From CAZOOM01 sp964460795 (GTDB lineage Bacteria; Omnitrophota; Omnitrophia; Omnitrophales; Aquincolibacteriaceae), in the NCBI GenBank assembly GCA_964460795.1, contig CAYWRU010000013.1:1-64000 (forward strand): a DNA stretch of 64,000 nt, in the 5' to 3' direction. The translations under genes and the position numbers were made by a program. Positions 16,399 through 24,355 of this stretch are shown one piece after another. Positions within the stretch are counted from its first letter, which is position 1, and the number at the start of each line of letters is the position of its first letter. The notes below the pieces were generated by a model. That model was not told where the DNA came from. It saw only the letters and a program-made list of their open reading frames with translations, and did no database searches.

Positions 16399-16839
16399 AT
16401 GCCCACATTCACCTTCTTCGACGAGTTCAAGAAGTATATCGGCGACGGGACCATCGATCTCGATACGCACACCTTCAAGCTATTCCTGACCTCGACCGCG
16501 CCGAATGCTGGGACCAACACAGTTCGCGCCGATCTGACGGCAGGCGAGGTGGCGAACGGCAACGGCTATACCACGGGCGGCGCGACGCTTACGTCAGTGA
16601 CGTGGTCGGAGACCGGGGCTGGGACCGGCATCTGGCGGTTCACATCAGCCGATGCGTCATGGACAGCATCCGGAGGCGATTTCACGGCAACGAGGTACTT
16701 CGTCCTCTACGATGACACGCCGACTTCACCGGCCGACCCGTTGGTCGGGTACCTCGACTATGGCGCGTCGTTCACGCTCACGAACGGTAACAGTCTCACC
16801 TTCGATGTCGGTGCGTCCGGCATCTTCACTCTGCAGTAG
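16399..16839 (+). CDS. Conserved phage structural protein
   Basis: 146 residues starting right after the preceding stop. It begins FTFFDEFKKYIGDGTIDLDT, followed by FKLFLTSTAPNAG. This start recurs in small phage virion proteins of unknown role. The remainder is an all-beta domain ending in LTFDVGASGIF. Probably a surface or head protein. Confidence 0.65.
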   Translation: MPTFTFFDEFKKYIGDGTIDLDTHTFKLFLTSTAPNAGTNTVRADLTAGEVANGNGYTTGGATLTSVTWSETGAGTGIWRFTSADASWTASGGDFTATRYFVLYDDTPTSPADPLVGYLDYGASFTLTNGNSLTFDVGASGIFTLQ

Positions 16840-16848
16840 GAGTAGATC

Positions 16849-17034
16849 GTGAATGTAGAGCAGACCAAGGCTCTGATCGCAGAGAAGCGTGATCAGCGCG
16901 ATGCGATGAATGCTCAGATCGAGGAGTTGAAGTTTCAGGCAAGGGCGATCTCTGTCGAGATTTCGAACCTCGAAGCAAGTCTTCCGGCCGAGCAGCCGGC
17001 CGGGAATGTGCTGTCTGTCCCGGTAAACCGATGA
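16849..17034 (+). CDS. Short coiled-coil protein
   Basis: 61 residues from a GTG with AGGAGTAG upstream. Residues 3-47 form a heptad-like helix (ALIAEKRDQRDAMNAQIEEL, then AISVEISNLEASL), so oligomerisation is likely. A link to the fibre-like gene that follows is inferred from position only. Confidence 0.6.
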   Translation: MNVEQTKALIAEKRDQRDAMNAQIEELKFQARAISVEISNLEASLPAEQPAGNVLSVPVNR

Positions 17035-17038
17035 CCCG

Positions 17039-18307
17039 GTGGTCCCGAGCGCGATGCTTATTGGTGCGCCCAGAAGAGAGGCTATACCAAGCCGCGTCAA
17101 CGGCATGATCCTTGACGCGACCGGGACGGAGTTTCGTTCGGGAAGACTGATCCTTCCAGAGGAGTGGAGGCTCGACAAGAACCGCCCGCTCCAGTGGTGG
17201 ATGCCGCAGGGCGATCAGACGATCTACAAGGCGGTCGTCCGCAATATGCGCGGCGAGATGCTTTGGCAGCGCCCGTTTGGCAATGACCTCGTCAAGGCGC
17301 TGCAATTCCAATTCGACTTCATGAATGGCGAGCGGCTCGACTGCCCGTCATTTGACATGCCGGTGTTCTGCGAGGTCGCGAACGTCACGTTGTTTCTCTC
17401 GGTCGGCAATCATGTCTGGCGATGTCCGGACGGTATTACGCCGGTCAACAGGCTGCCGAACGTCTTCCCGCCCGGCGATCCCAACTTCGACCCGGAACTC
17501 TGGGAAGCCACCAACGGCAGCTTCACGGCAACGAACACGACAGCCGCTGATTGGTTCACCGGCAACAAGGCCCCATCCGGAGTCACGTCCGTCGATTATC
17601 TTGTTGTCGCCGGCGGAGGCGGCGGTTCGGCGGGCGGCGGTGGCGCTGGCGGTTACAAGACGGCAACCGCTTTGTCCGTGACTCCCGGCACAGCCTATAC
17701 TGTGACGGTCGGTGCGGGAGGCGGTGGTCAGAATGGAACTTCGGTCGGCGGGAATGGTGGAGACTCAGTATTCTCCAGTATTACTTCAACCGGAGGCGGT
17801 GGCGCTGGCGCTGACGTCGCAAGCACAACCGGCTCAAATGGTGGTTCCGGGGGCGGCGGTGGCTCCGGCATTATAGCGGGCACAGCCGGGTCAACTACAG
17901 GTGGCGGTCAAGGTAATAATGGTGGAAATGGCGGGAGTGACGGCGAAGCATTTTATAGTGCTGGCGGCGGTGGCGGCTCATCAGCCGTTGGGAGTGCTGG
18001 CAGCAACGGAACTGCTGGTGCCGGCGGGAACGGCACATCATCTTCTATCACCGGATCGCCCGTAACTCGCGCCGGAGGTGGTGGCGGTAAAGGCCCCACC
18101 GCAGACGGTGCCGCTGGCACTGGTGGAGCTACTGCCGGAAATTATGGTGGGTCGGCTAGTAATGCCACGGCAAACACGGGTTCTGGTGCCGGTGGCGGCA
18201 ACGTTGGCGGTAATGGCGGCTCTGGGATTATTGGGCTGCAATACACAGCCACAAGCGGCAGCATCCTTCGCGGCAACAATTCTTTCACCCACATGATCGT
18301 GAGGTAA
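17039..18307 (+). CDS. Glycine-rich fibre/adhesin-like protein
   Basis: 422 residues (a GTG at 17039 or ATG at 17054 could start it). The N-terminal 165 residues form a mixed domain; after VDYLVVAGGGGG (about residue 185) comes a 200-residue polyglycine domain with repeated GGGG blocks spaced by Ser/Asn/Thr. Glycine-rich sandwiches of this kind form the tips of some phage fibres (T4-like gp38 adhesins are the best-known case) and can bind receptors. It sits among decoration genes rather than next to the tail-fibre gene, so it could be a capsid-attached adhesin. Role inferred. Confidence 0.65.
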   Translation: MVPSAMLIGAPRREAIPSRVNGMILDATGTEFRSGRLILPEEWRLDKNRPLQWWMPQGDQTIYKAVVRNMRGEMLWQRPFGNDLVKALQFQFDFMNGERLDCPSFDMPVFCEVANVTLFLSVGNHVWRCPDGITPVNRLPNVFPPGDPNFDPELWEATNGSFTATNTTAADWFTGNKAPSGVTSVDYLVVAGGGGGSAGGGGAGGYKTATALSVTPGTAYTVTVGAGGGGQNGTSVGGNGGDSVFSSITSTGGGGAGADVASTTGSNGGSGGGGGSGIIAGTAGSTTGGGQGNNGGNGGSDGEAFYSAGGGGGSSAVGSAGSNGTAGAGGNGTSSSITGSPVTRAGGGGGKGPTADGAAGTGGATAGNYGGSASNATANTGSGAGGGNVGGNGGSGIIGLQYTATSGSILRGNNSFTHMIVR

Positions 18308-18313
18308 CAAGCT

Positions 18314-18784
18314 ATGACTGGTCGTCTCTATACCGTGCAATTCAGCGCTGTCGCGATCACGGCGGCGCAAGACCTGTTCGAGATCAACGTCGCCTCGACC
18401 AAGGTCGTCCGGATCCATGAGCTTCATCTGTCGCAGACGTCGGACACTGGCGACGCTGCGGAAGAAATCCTGCTGATCAAGATGATCAGCGGATATACCT
18501 CTTCCGGTACCGGCGGGTCGGCTCCGACCGCGGTCCCTCTCTCACTCGGCGACGCGGCTTACGCAGGCACTGTCGAGGTCAACAACAGCACCACGCAAGC
18601 GAGCGGCGGAACGGCAGTGACACATTGCGTCTGGGGCTGGAACGTGCGGCTCCCGCTCGATGTGATCTTCACGCCGGAGACGCGCAAGGTGCTTGCTCCC
18701 TCGGCGCGCTTGGTCGTGACGTGCCCCGCCCCCGCGGACTCACTCACGACGAACGGTTACATGGTGATCGAAGAACTCGGATAA
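18314..18784 (+). CDS. Structural-region protein of unknown function
   Basis: 156 residues, beta-rich, with a C-terminal NVRLPLDVIFTPETRKVLAP region and acidic end. It has no signal peptide or recognised motif. It lies 3 nt from the next gene; probably a virion component. Confidence 0.6.
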   Translation: MTGRLYTVQFSAVAITAAQDLFEINVASTKVVRIHELHLSQTSDTGDAAEEILLIKMISGYTSSGTGGSAPTAVPLSLGDAAYAGTVEVNNSTTQASGGTAVTHCVWGWNVRLPLDVIFTPETRKVLAPSARLVVTCPAPADSLTTNGYMVIEELG

Positions 18785-18787
18785 CCG

Positions 18788-19408
18788 ATGTCGACCGGCG
18801 TCTTCCGTCAGAGGTTCTTTCGCCCCCCGCCGTACCAGAATCCGGCGCTGGGGGCGTTTGCGCAGGGGAAGAACGTCGCAGTCTCTCCAGCCGCGCTGAC
18901 GCTCGCCGCGACCGGGCCATCGTCGGCTGATATGGTGCTGTCGGTCGCCGTCTCCCCCGCGGCCCTGTCTCTCACATCCCAGAACGTCGACCTACTCGGC
19001 CCCCTCGCCGCGGCGAATGCGGTGCTGACGGGGCAATCGATTGACGCCCGTCTCGACATCAGCGTGCTGCCGACTTCCGCCACCCTTATTCTGTCGGCCA
19101 AAGACATCGTGGCATCGCTGGCGGCCGGCGTGACGCCGCGGGCCATGACGTTCACCGCTTACGCGATCACAGCGCCGTTCTTGGCTGGCGTTTCAGTCGG
19201 TTCGCTGACCTTTTCCGGCCAGAGCATCACTGCGGCGAAGACCAATTTTATCGTACCGACCCCGAACTCGATTGCGTTTTCCGGGGTGCAGATTGGTGTG
19301 CATTTTGGGACTGAAAGCTCCAGCCGTGCCGGACTGCACCTACCCGGGTCTAGGTCGAGGCCGACCTATTGGCGCGGCATGGGAGCCCGGTCTGCGAGAC
19401 TCAGGTAA
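18788..19408 (+). CDS. Repeat-containing structural protein
   Basis: 206 residues. After an Arg/Pro/Phe-rich start, about six or seven imperfect repeats of roughly 22-25 residues follow, each with a core like VSPAALTL / VLPTSATLILSAKDIVA / VSVGSLTFSGQSITA. The pattern is strand-turn-strand and suggests a beta-solenoid or stacked fibre shaft. The last 30 residues are basic and Ser-rich. Family not recognised. Confidence 0.6.
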   Translation: MSTGVFRQRFFRPPPYQNPALGAFAQGKNVAVSPAALTLAATGPSSADMVLSVAVSPAALSLTSQNVDLLGPLAAANAVLTGQSIDARLDISVLPTSATLILSAKDIVASLAAGVTPRAMTFTAYAITAPFLAGVSVGSLTFSGQSITAAKTNFIVPTPNSIAFSGVQIGVHFGTESSSRAGLHLPGSRSRPTYWRGMGARSARLR

Positions 19409-19430
19409 GGCTTGGATCAGGGAGAGCGCG

Positions 19431-19889
19431 ATGCCTTACAGGAGCGGCGATCACTACGTCATCTGCGACCGCACCGGGTTCAAAATCCGCGCGAGCGAGG
19501 TCCGCCGGGAGTGGACCGGATCGCTTGTTCGATCGAAAAGCTGGGAGGCGCGGCATCCGCAGGATTTTCTGCGCGGCAAGCCAGACAAGATGGATGTCGG
19601 CGAGACCGCGCGCCCGGAGCCGGTTCTCAACTTCATGGGGCCGCTCACAACGACACTGACGGTCGCCGCTGCCGCTGGAGCCACCTCGATCACGGTGAAC
19701 ACCACCAAGCGCTTTATCGGCGGAGATCGGATCAGGATCCGGCTTGAGAACTCCGAGATGTTCCTGACCGGGGTGTCGATTGTGACCAGCGACACGACGC
19801 TCTACCTTGACAACCCACTGCCCTATTCGGCGGCCGTTGGCGCGCTGGTGGTGAACCTGACGGCGGTATCCGAACCGCAGATTGGATAG
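19431..19889 (+). CDS. Neck/tail-accessory protein candidate
   Basis: 153 residues from the ATG after GGGAGAGCG; a longer frame from 19272 overlaps the previous gene and is rejected. It begins YRSGDHYVICDRTGFKIRAS and continues through SWEARHPQDFLRGKPDKMD. I have the impression that this N-terminal pattern recurs in podovirus genes upstream of the P22 gene-4-like protein. The C-terminal half is a small beta domain (ATSITVNTTKRFIGGDRIRI). Confidence 0.6.
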   Translation: MPYRSGDHYVICDRTGFKIRASEVRREWTGSLVRSKSWEARHPQDFLRGKPDKMDVGETARPEPVLNFMGPLTTTLTVAAAAGATSITVNTTKRFIGGDRIRIRLENSEMFLTGVSIVTSDTTLYLDNPLPYSAAVGALVVNLTAVSEPQIG

Positions 19890-19892
19890 GCG

Positions 19893-20840
19893 ATGGCGAC
19901 TTCCGGCGTTTCAACTTTTGCTACGACCCGCAACGAGATCATCAATCATGCCGCTCGCTTGCTCGGCGCGGCGCGGCCGGGGGAGTCTGTCGGGTCGGCG
20001 AAGATCGCCCAGTTTGATTACGCGCTGAACGCGATGGTCAAGCACTGGCAGTCCAAGGGGCTGCGGGTCTGGACTGTCGCCGAGGGCGTGCTGGTGCCGC
20101 AGGCCGATCAGCAGAAGTACAGCCTCGGCACCGGGTCGACGGATCATGCGGCGCTGGCCAGTGATTTCTTCACCACCGCTTTGTCGGCCGACGAGGCCGC
20201 TGCGCAGACGACATTGTCGGTGAACGACACCGACGACATTGCCGTCAGCGATCACGTCGGGGTTCTTCTGGACGACGGCACGGTGCAGTGGTCGACCGTA
20301 TCCTCGAAGACCTCGACGACGATCACGATCGCCGATGCTCTGACGGATAGCGCTTCGGAAGACGCCGCGGTGTTCACCTACACCACGCGCTTGACGAGAC
20401 CGCTCAAGGTTGTCGACATGCGCCGATACGATGTCTACACCGATACGTCAGTCCCGGTGACGATGATCTCCCGTCTTGACTTCCGGCACCTGTCGGCTCC
20501 GCTGTCGGTCGGGGAGTTCACGCAGGCGTTCTACGACAAGAAGCTGTCGGCCGGCGAGTTGTCGTTCTGGCCGGTGCCTGATGTGATCACTCAGATCGCC
20601 AAGTTCACCTTCTGGCGACCGATCGAAGACTTTGTCGTCGCTGGCGACAATCCGGATTTGCCGCAAGAATGGATTTTGTGTCTCGGCTACAATCTGGCCA
20701 AGGTGATGATCCCCGAGTACGGCGTCGGTCAGCAGCGCGCGATGGAGATCAAGGAGCAGGCCGCCATCTATTACGACGATGTCTCAGGCTTTGACCGGGA
20801 AGACGAAAGCATCTTCTTCGGTGTCGACATGGAGTCGTGA
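19893..20840 (+). CDS. P22 gp4-like head-tail adaptor
   Basis: 315 residues. The first 80 (NEIINHAARLLGA, AQFDYALNAMVKHWQSKGLR, VWTVAEGVLVP) and the last 100 (VVDMRRYDVY, LSFWPVPD, PQEWILCLGYNLAKVMIPEYG) match the phage-wide adaptor family that includes P22 gp4, which sits under the portal and closes the packaged head. A Ser/Thr/Asp-rich beta domain of about 80 residues is inserted in the middle, making it about twice the P22 length. It is followed directly by the gp10-like gene, as in P22. Confidence 0.75.
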   Translation: MATSGVSTFATTRNEIINHAARLLGAARPGESVGSAKIAQFDYALNAMVKHWQSKGLRVWTVAEGVLVPQADQQKYSLGTGSTDHAALASDFFTTALSADEAAAQTTLSVNDTDDIAVSDHVGVLLDDGTVQWSTVSSKTSTTITIADALTDSASEDAAVFTYTTRLTRPLKVVDMRRYDVYTDTSVPVTMISRLDFRHLSAPLSVGEFTQAFYDKKLSAGELSFWPVPDVITQIAKFTFWRPIEDFVVAGDNPDLPQEWILCLGYNLAKVMIPEYGVGQQRAMEIKEQAAIYYDDVSGFDREDESIFFGVDMES

Positions 20841-22252
20841 TGCCTCCGCCCCTGCTGATCCCATTCGGCCTCAACAGCTACAGGTCCGGCTCGCGGCAGA
20901 TTTCGTCGCAGCGCTGCCTCAATATGTACGCCGAGCGGCAGCAGAAGGGCTCCAAGACCGAGGTGTCCGTTAGGGGTGCTCCGGGGATTGTTTCGTTTGC
21001 GACATGCGGCAACGGCCCAGTGCGCGGTGTGCATGAGTTTCAGGACCAACTCTACGCCGTGTCCGGCTCATACTTCTATTCTGTGAGCGAGGATGGTACT
21101 GCGACCAACCTCGGCGGAGTGATCAGCGGAGGCACCAACCGAGTTTCAATGGACGACAATGGCGATCAGCTTTGCATTGTCGATGGAGAGCGTGGTTACG
21201 TCTATGATGAGAGCGGTGGTTTTCGCCTGATAACGGACGCCGACTTTCACCCCGCCAACAGCGTCACCGGCATTGATGGCTTCATGGCGTTTGATCGGGC
21301 TGGAACGAATGAGATTTTCATCTCCGACTCCCTCGACGCGACAGGGTACAGCGACTTCTTCGCCTCTGCAGAGTCCAAGTCGGATGACGTTCTTGCCGTC
21401 CTTAACCATCTTCAGCTTCTTCATATCTTCGGTTCGCGCACGATTGAGTTCTGGCAGAACATCGGCGCGGCGAACTTTCCGTTCAGGCGCGTCCCGGGCG
21501 GCGTCATCAACACCGGGGTTGCCGGCTCTCGCGCGTTCGGTCGCGATGACAACACTGTCTATCTGCAGGGCGACGATCGTATCGGGTACAAGATATCCGG
21601 GTTGAAGCTTGAGAAGATCACGACGCCTGCCATCGATGAGAGGTGGCAGTCTTTCCCGAGCGTGAGCGATACCGAGGTCTTTGGCTACACCTTCGAGGGG
21701 CACAAGTTCATCGTCTACAACATCAACGACGAGAGTTGGGTGTATGATATCTCAACCGGTCTCTTTCATGAGAGGTCGTCGCGCGACATCAACAACACCA
21801 TCCTTGGTCGGTGGAGGGGCAATTGTTCAGCTATTGCCTACGGCAAGACGATGATCGGAGATCGGTTCTCCGGTGCCATCGGCTATCTTGACCGCGCGAC
21901 ATTTACTGAGTTCGGTGCGCAGATCGTTGGTGAGGTCACAAGCCAACCTCTATATGGTGGCGGCAAGTACGTCACGATGCCGTGGCTCGAAGTAAACCTT
22001 GAGAACGGCGTTGGCCTATCTTCCGGTCAGGGCTCCGATCCGCAGGTCACGCTGTTCATATCTGATGACGGCGGGCGTAATTTCGACGCCGTCGAATGGG
22101 CGTCAGTCGGCCAGATCGGTCAGTATCGGACGCAAGTCAGGTTTGGACCGCTTGGCGGTTATTATGAGCGCTCCATGCGGCTTCGATTTTCCGACCCGGT
22201 GCGCTGGACGCTCTTGTCCTGCTACGCCCCCGACATGGAGATCGGGATGTGA
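20840..22252 (+). CDS. P22 gp10-like packaged-DNA stabilisation (tail hub) protein
   Basis: 470 residues from the ATG that overlaps the previous stop; the adjacent GTG at 20837 is an alternative. Length matches P22 gp10 (about 472). Family features are RSGSRQISSQRCLNMYAER near the start, repeated strand blocks with FQDQLYAVSGSYFYSV, HLQLLHIFGSRTIEFWQNIG, and YERSMRLRFSDPVRWTLL near the end. gp10 forms the hexameric hub below gp4 and seals DNA in the head. Confidence 0.85.
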   Translation: MPPPLLIPFGLNSYRSGSRQISSQRCLNMYAERQQKGSKTEVSVRGAPGIVSFATCGNGPVRGVHEFQDQLYAVSGSYFYSVSEDGTATNLGGVISGGTNRVSMDDNGDQLCIVDGERGYVYDESGGFRLITDADFHPANSVTGIDGFMAFDRAGTNEIFISDSLDATGYSDFFASAESKSDDVLAVLNHLQLLHIFGSRTIEFWQNIGAANFPFRRVPGGVINTGVAGSRAFGRDDNTVYLQGDDRIGYKISGLKLEKITTPAIDERWQSFPSVSDTEVFGYTFEGHKFIVYNINDESWVYDISTGLFHERSSRDINNTILGRWRGNCSAIAYGKTMIGDRFSGAIGYLDRATFTEFGAQIVGEVTSQPLYGGGKYVTMPWLEVNLENGVGLSSGQGSDPQVTLFISDDGGRNFDAVEWASVGQIGQYRTQVRFGPLGGYYERSMRLRFSDPVRWTLLSCYAPDMEIGM

Positions 22253-22707
22253 CGGAGATATCTTCCACCGCGATGATCGAACCGCTCGCCGATTTCAATG
22301 GCGTGGCGGCTCCCGTGGTCGATCCGGACACCGGATATCTGACGCCGCACGGTCTCCAGATGTTGAGCCAGTTTCGCGACTTCATCAGCGGATGCGGGCG
22401 GGTGATCGCGTGCGATATCGAGTATCAGGACACAGAAACACTTTTGCTGACGCCGGTCTCCAGCGCGCCGCTGATCTCGCAGTATAAGTCCTACGACATC
22501 TTTGTTGGCACAGTCCCTGCGGAAAACACTGGGGTCCGAACCTATGTCCGGGTGGCCCCGCGGGTTGGGAGCCTGCCTTCCAAGTCTCTCTACCGCGGCA
22601 ACGCGGCTTCGATGGCTGGACCGGGTGACGTTTTGGCCAACCTGCTGTATTTTTTCGTTTACATCGAATCGCTCGATAGCGGGGATGGCGGCTTCGTTTT
22701 CAAATAG
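22249..22707 (+). CDS. Protein at the tail-needle (gp26) position
   Basis: 152 residues from a GTG overlapping the previous stop. Its position corresponds to P22 gene 26, but it lacks the long coiled coil of the gp26 needle; it is a mixed alpha/beta protein with a hydrophobic YFFVYIES stretch near the end. The N-terminus (MIEPLADFNGVAAPVVDPDT) resembles a short peptide linker of tail plugs. The role as a plug is inference from order only. Confidence 0.5.
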   Translation: MTEISSTAMIEPLADFNGVAAPVVDPDTGYLTPHGLQMLSQFRDFISGCGRVIACDIEYQDTETLLLTPVSSAPLISQYKSYDIFVGTVPAENTGVRTYVRVAPRVGSLPSKSLYRGNAASMAGPGDVLANLLYFFVYIESLDSGDGGFVFK

Positions 22708-22727
22708 CCGCAGACAGGATCACCCGG

Positions 22728-23561
22728 ATGACCGAGGCCGCGCTTAACTTAAGACCAGAGCTTCCAGAGCCGCTCTCCCCGGTTCACGCCCGCCTGATGG
22801 AGCTTGAGCGCCACTACAGGGCTGATCGCATCAATGAGATCGCCAATGCCACCGAGGTCCGGGAGTGGGTGCGCGGAACGATCGAGGGCGATCTCGATCT
22901 CAGTGCGGTTGTCTCAAACCCGGCGGTTCACGCCCTTGTCGGAGAGCATGGTGCGATGGTGTTTGCGCCGATCTCCGACGCGATCTACGAATGCCACACG
23001 CTGGTTCTCGCTTCCGGCCGAGGCGCTTGGGCGCTCGCCACCGTGCAGGCGTGTTTCATGTATATGTTCACCCGAACCGATTGTCTCGAAGTGGTGACCA
23101 GAATCCCGAAGGGAAACCTCGGCGCGCGCACGATGGCGAACCTTAACCATTTCCGGCCGGAGTTCTCCGTCAAGGATGGCTGGGTTTTGAACGGCAAGCG
23201 GGTTCCGGCGGAGTGGTTTTCCCTCAAGGTCACAGACTGGATGCGCGAAGGTCCGGGGCTGCGCGAGCGCGGCGAGTGGTTTCATGATCGTCTCGCTGAC
23301 GAGTTTGTCCGCGTCGGCAGGGCGGAGCCGAATCATCCTGAGGACAAGGTCCACGACCAGTATGTCGGCGCGACAGTCGAGATGATGCTGTTCGGCGCTG
23401 CTCCGAAGGCTCAGGTTTTCTACAATCGGTGGGCGGCGATGGCTGGCTACGCCCCTATCTCGATCGTCAATGCGAGGCCACTGTGTGTCGACATCCAGAG
23501 CGCCCTCATCTGTTTTCAGGATGAAGGCTTCTACATCCTAAAAATTCCGGAGAGACACTGA
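22728..23561 (+). CDS. P22 gp14-like (GNAT-fold-like) head assembly protein
   Basis: 277 residues. The middle (FAPISDAIYECHTLVLASGRG, TRTDCLEVVTRIPKGNLGAR, MANLNHFRPE) has the strand-helix order and an RGAWAL/GNLGAR turn of acetyltransferase-fold proteins and resembles the P22 gp14 family. P22 gp14 helps make infectious heads, with unknown chemistry. The order between gp10-like and gp7-like genes fits. Enzymatic activity is not shown by the sequence. Confidence 0.6.
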   Translation: MTEAALNLRPELPEPLSPVHARLMELERHYRADRINEIANATEVREWVRGTIEGDLDLSAVVSNPAVHALVGEHGAMVFAPISDAIYECHTLVLASGRGAWALATVQACFMYMFTRTDCLEVVTRIPKGNLGARTMANLNHFRPEFSVKDGWVLNGKRVPAEWFSLKVTDWMREGPGLRERGEWFHDRLADEFVRVGRAEPNHPEDKVHDQYVGATVEMMLFGAAPKAQVFYNRWAAMAGYAPISIVNARPLCVDIQSALICFQDEGFYILKIPERH

Positions 23562-24346
23562 TGCCCCTCGGAAGCATGCTGATCGGCGTTGGGAGCGGTG
23601 TCGCAAACGCTCTTATCGGTTCGTCCGCATCGAAGCGGGCCGCCTCTGCGCAGCAGGCCGCGGCGCAGGCTGCGGCGATGCAGTACGAGCGGGCTTGGAA
23701 CCGCGCGAGCGAGGCCCTCGGCCCCTTCTCGAATGTCGGCCGGGGCGCGATGCTTTCCCTTGGCCAGTTGTACGGCATCCAACCGGACGGCTCCTATAAC
23801 TTCAACAATGCGATGGGGCAGGCTGCGCTTGATGCCTTCCGCAGGTCTCCGGATTATGCCTTCGCAGCTTCTGAGGGGATGCGAAATCTAGTCAACTCAA
23901 ACTCCGCGAGCGGCTTGCTTCGATCGAGCGATCACCTGAGAAGCGCGATCAACTTCAATCAGGGAATGGCGACGCAGACGTTCGGTAACTACCAGACCAA
24001 TCTTCGAAACATTGGCTTGATGGGCCTCGACGCCTCGAAGGGGTTGGCTTCCGCGGCGATGGGCATCGGCACCGGAAGCGCGAATGCGCAGACGGCTGCT
24101 GGCAATGCGCAGGCTGCCGGCATAATGGGTTCAGCCAATTCGCTGATGAGCGGAGTAAACTCCGTCGCGAGTTCTCTTGCTGGCTACAACGCCTACACTC
24201 GAAACAACTCCGCCTATTCGCAGCCGTCCATTTACGAGGCCTATACCCAGTCCAGTCCGTATATGGATGGTAGAGCGCTTCCCCAGAGCTACGGCAACCT
24301 TCCGATGCCGGTTTATGGAAGCACGCCGTATAACTTCAACCTGTGA
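23561..24346 (+). CDS. P22 gp7-like DNA-ejection protein
   Basis: 261 residues. N-terminal Gly/Ala-rich segment (MLIGVGSGVANALIGSSASK), then an Ala/Gln helix, MQYERAWNRASEALGPFSNVG, and a long Asn/Ala/Gly/Ser-rich tail. This composition is typical of the small ejection protein (P22 gp7) that leaves the particle and enters the cell envelope during DNA transfer. It is followed by larger genes in the gp20 and gp16 positions. Start overlaps the previous stop (TGATG). Confidence 0.7.
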   Translation: MPLGSMLIGVGSGVANALIGSSASKRAASAQQAAAQAAAMQYERAWNRASEALGPFSNVGRGAMLSLGQLYGIQPDGSYNFNNAMGQAALDAFRRSPDYAFAASEGMRNLVNSNSASGLLRSSDHLRSAINFNQGMATQTFGNYQTNLRNIGLMGLDASKGLASAAMGIGTGSANAQTAAGNAQAAGIMGSANSLMSGVNSVASSLAGYNAYTRNNSAYSQPSIYEAYTQSSPYMDGRALPQSYGNLPMPVYGSTPYNFNL

Positions 24347-24355
24347 GGCTTGGCT

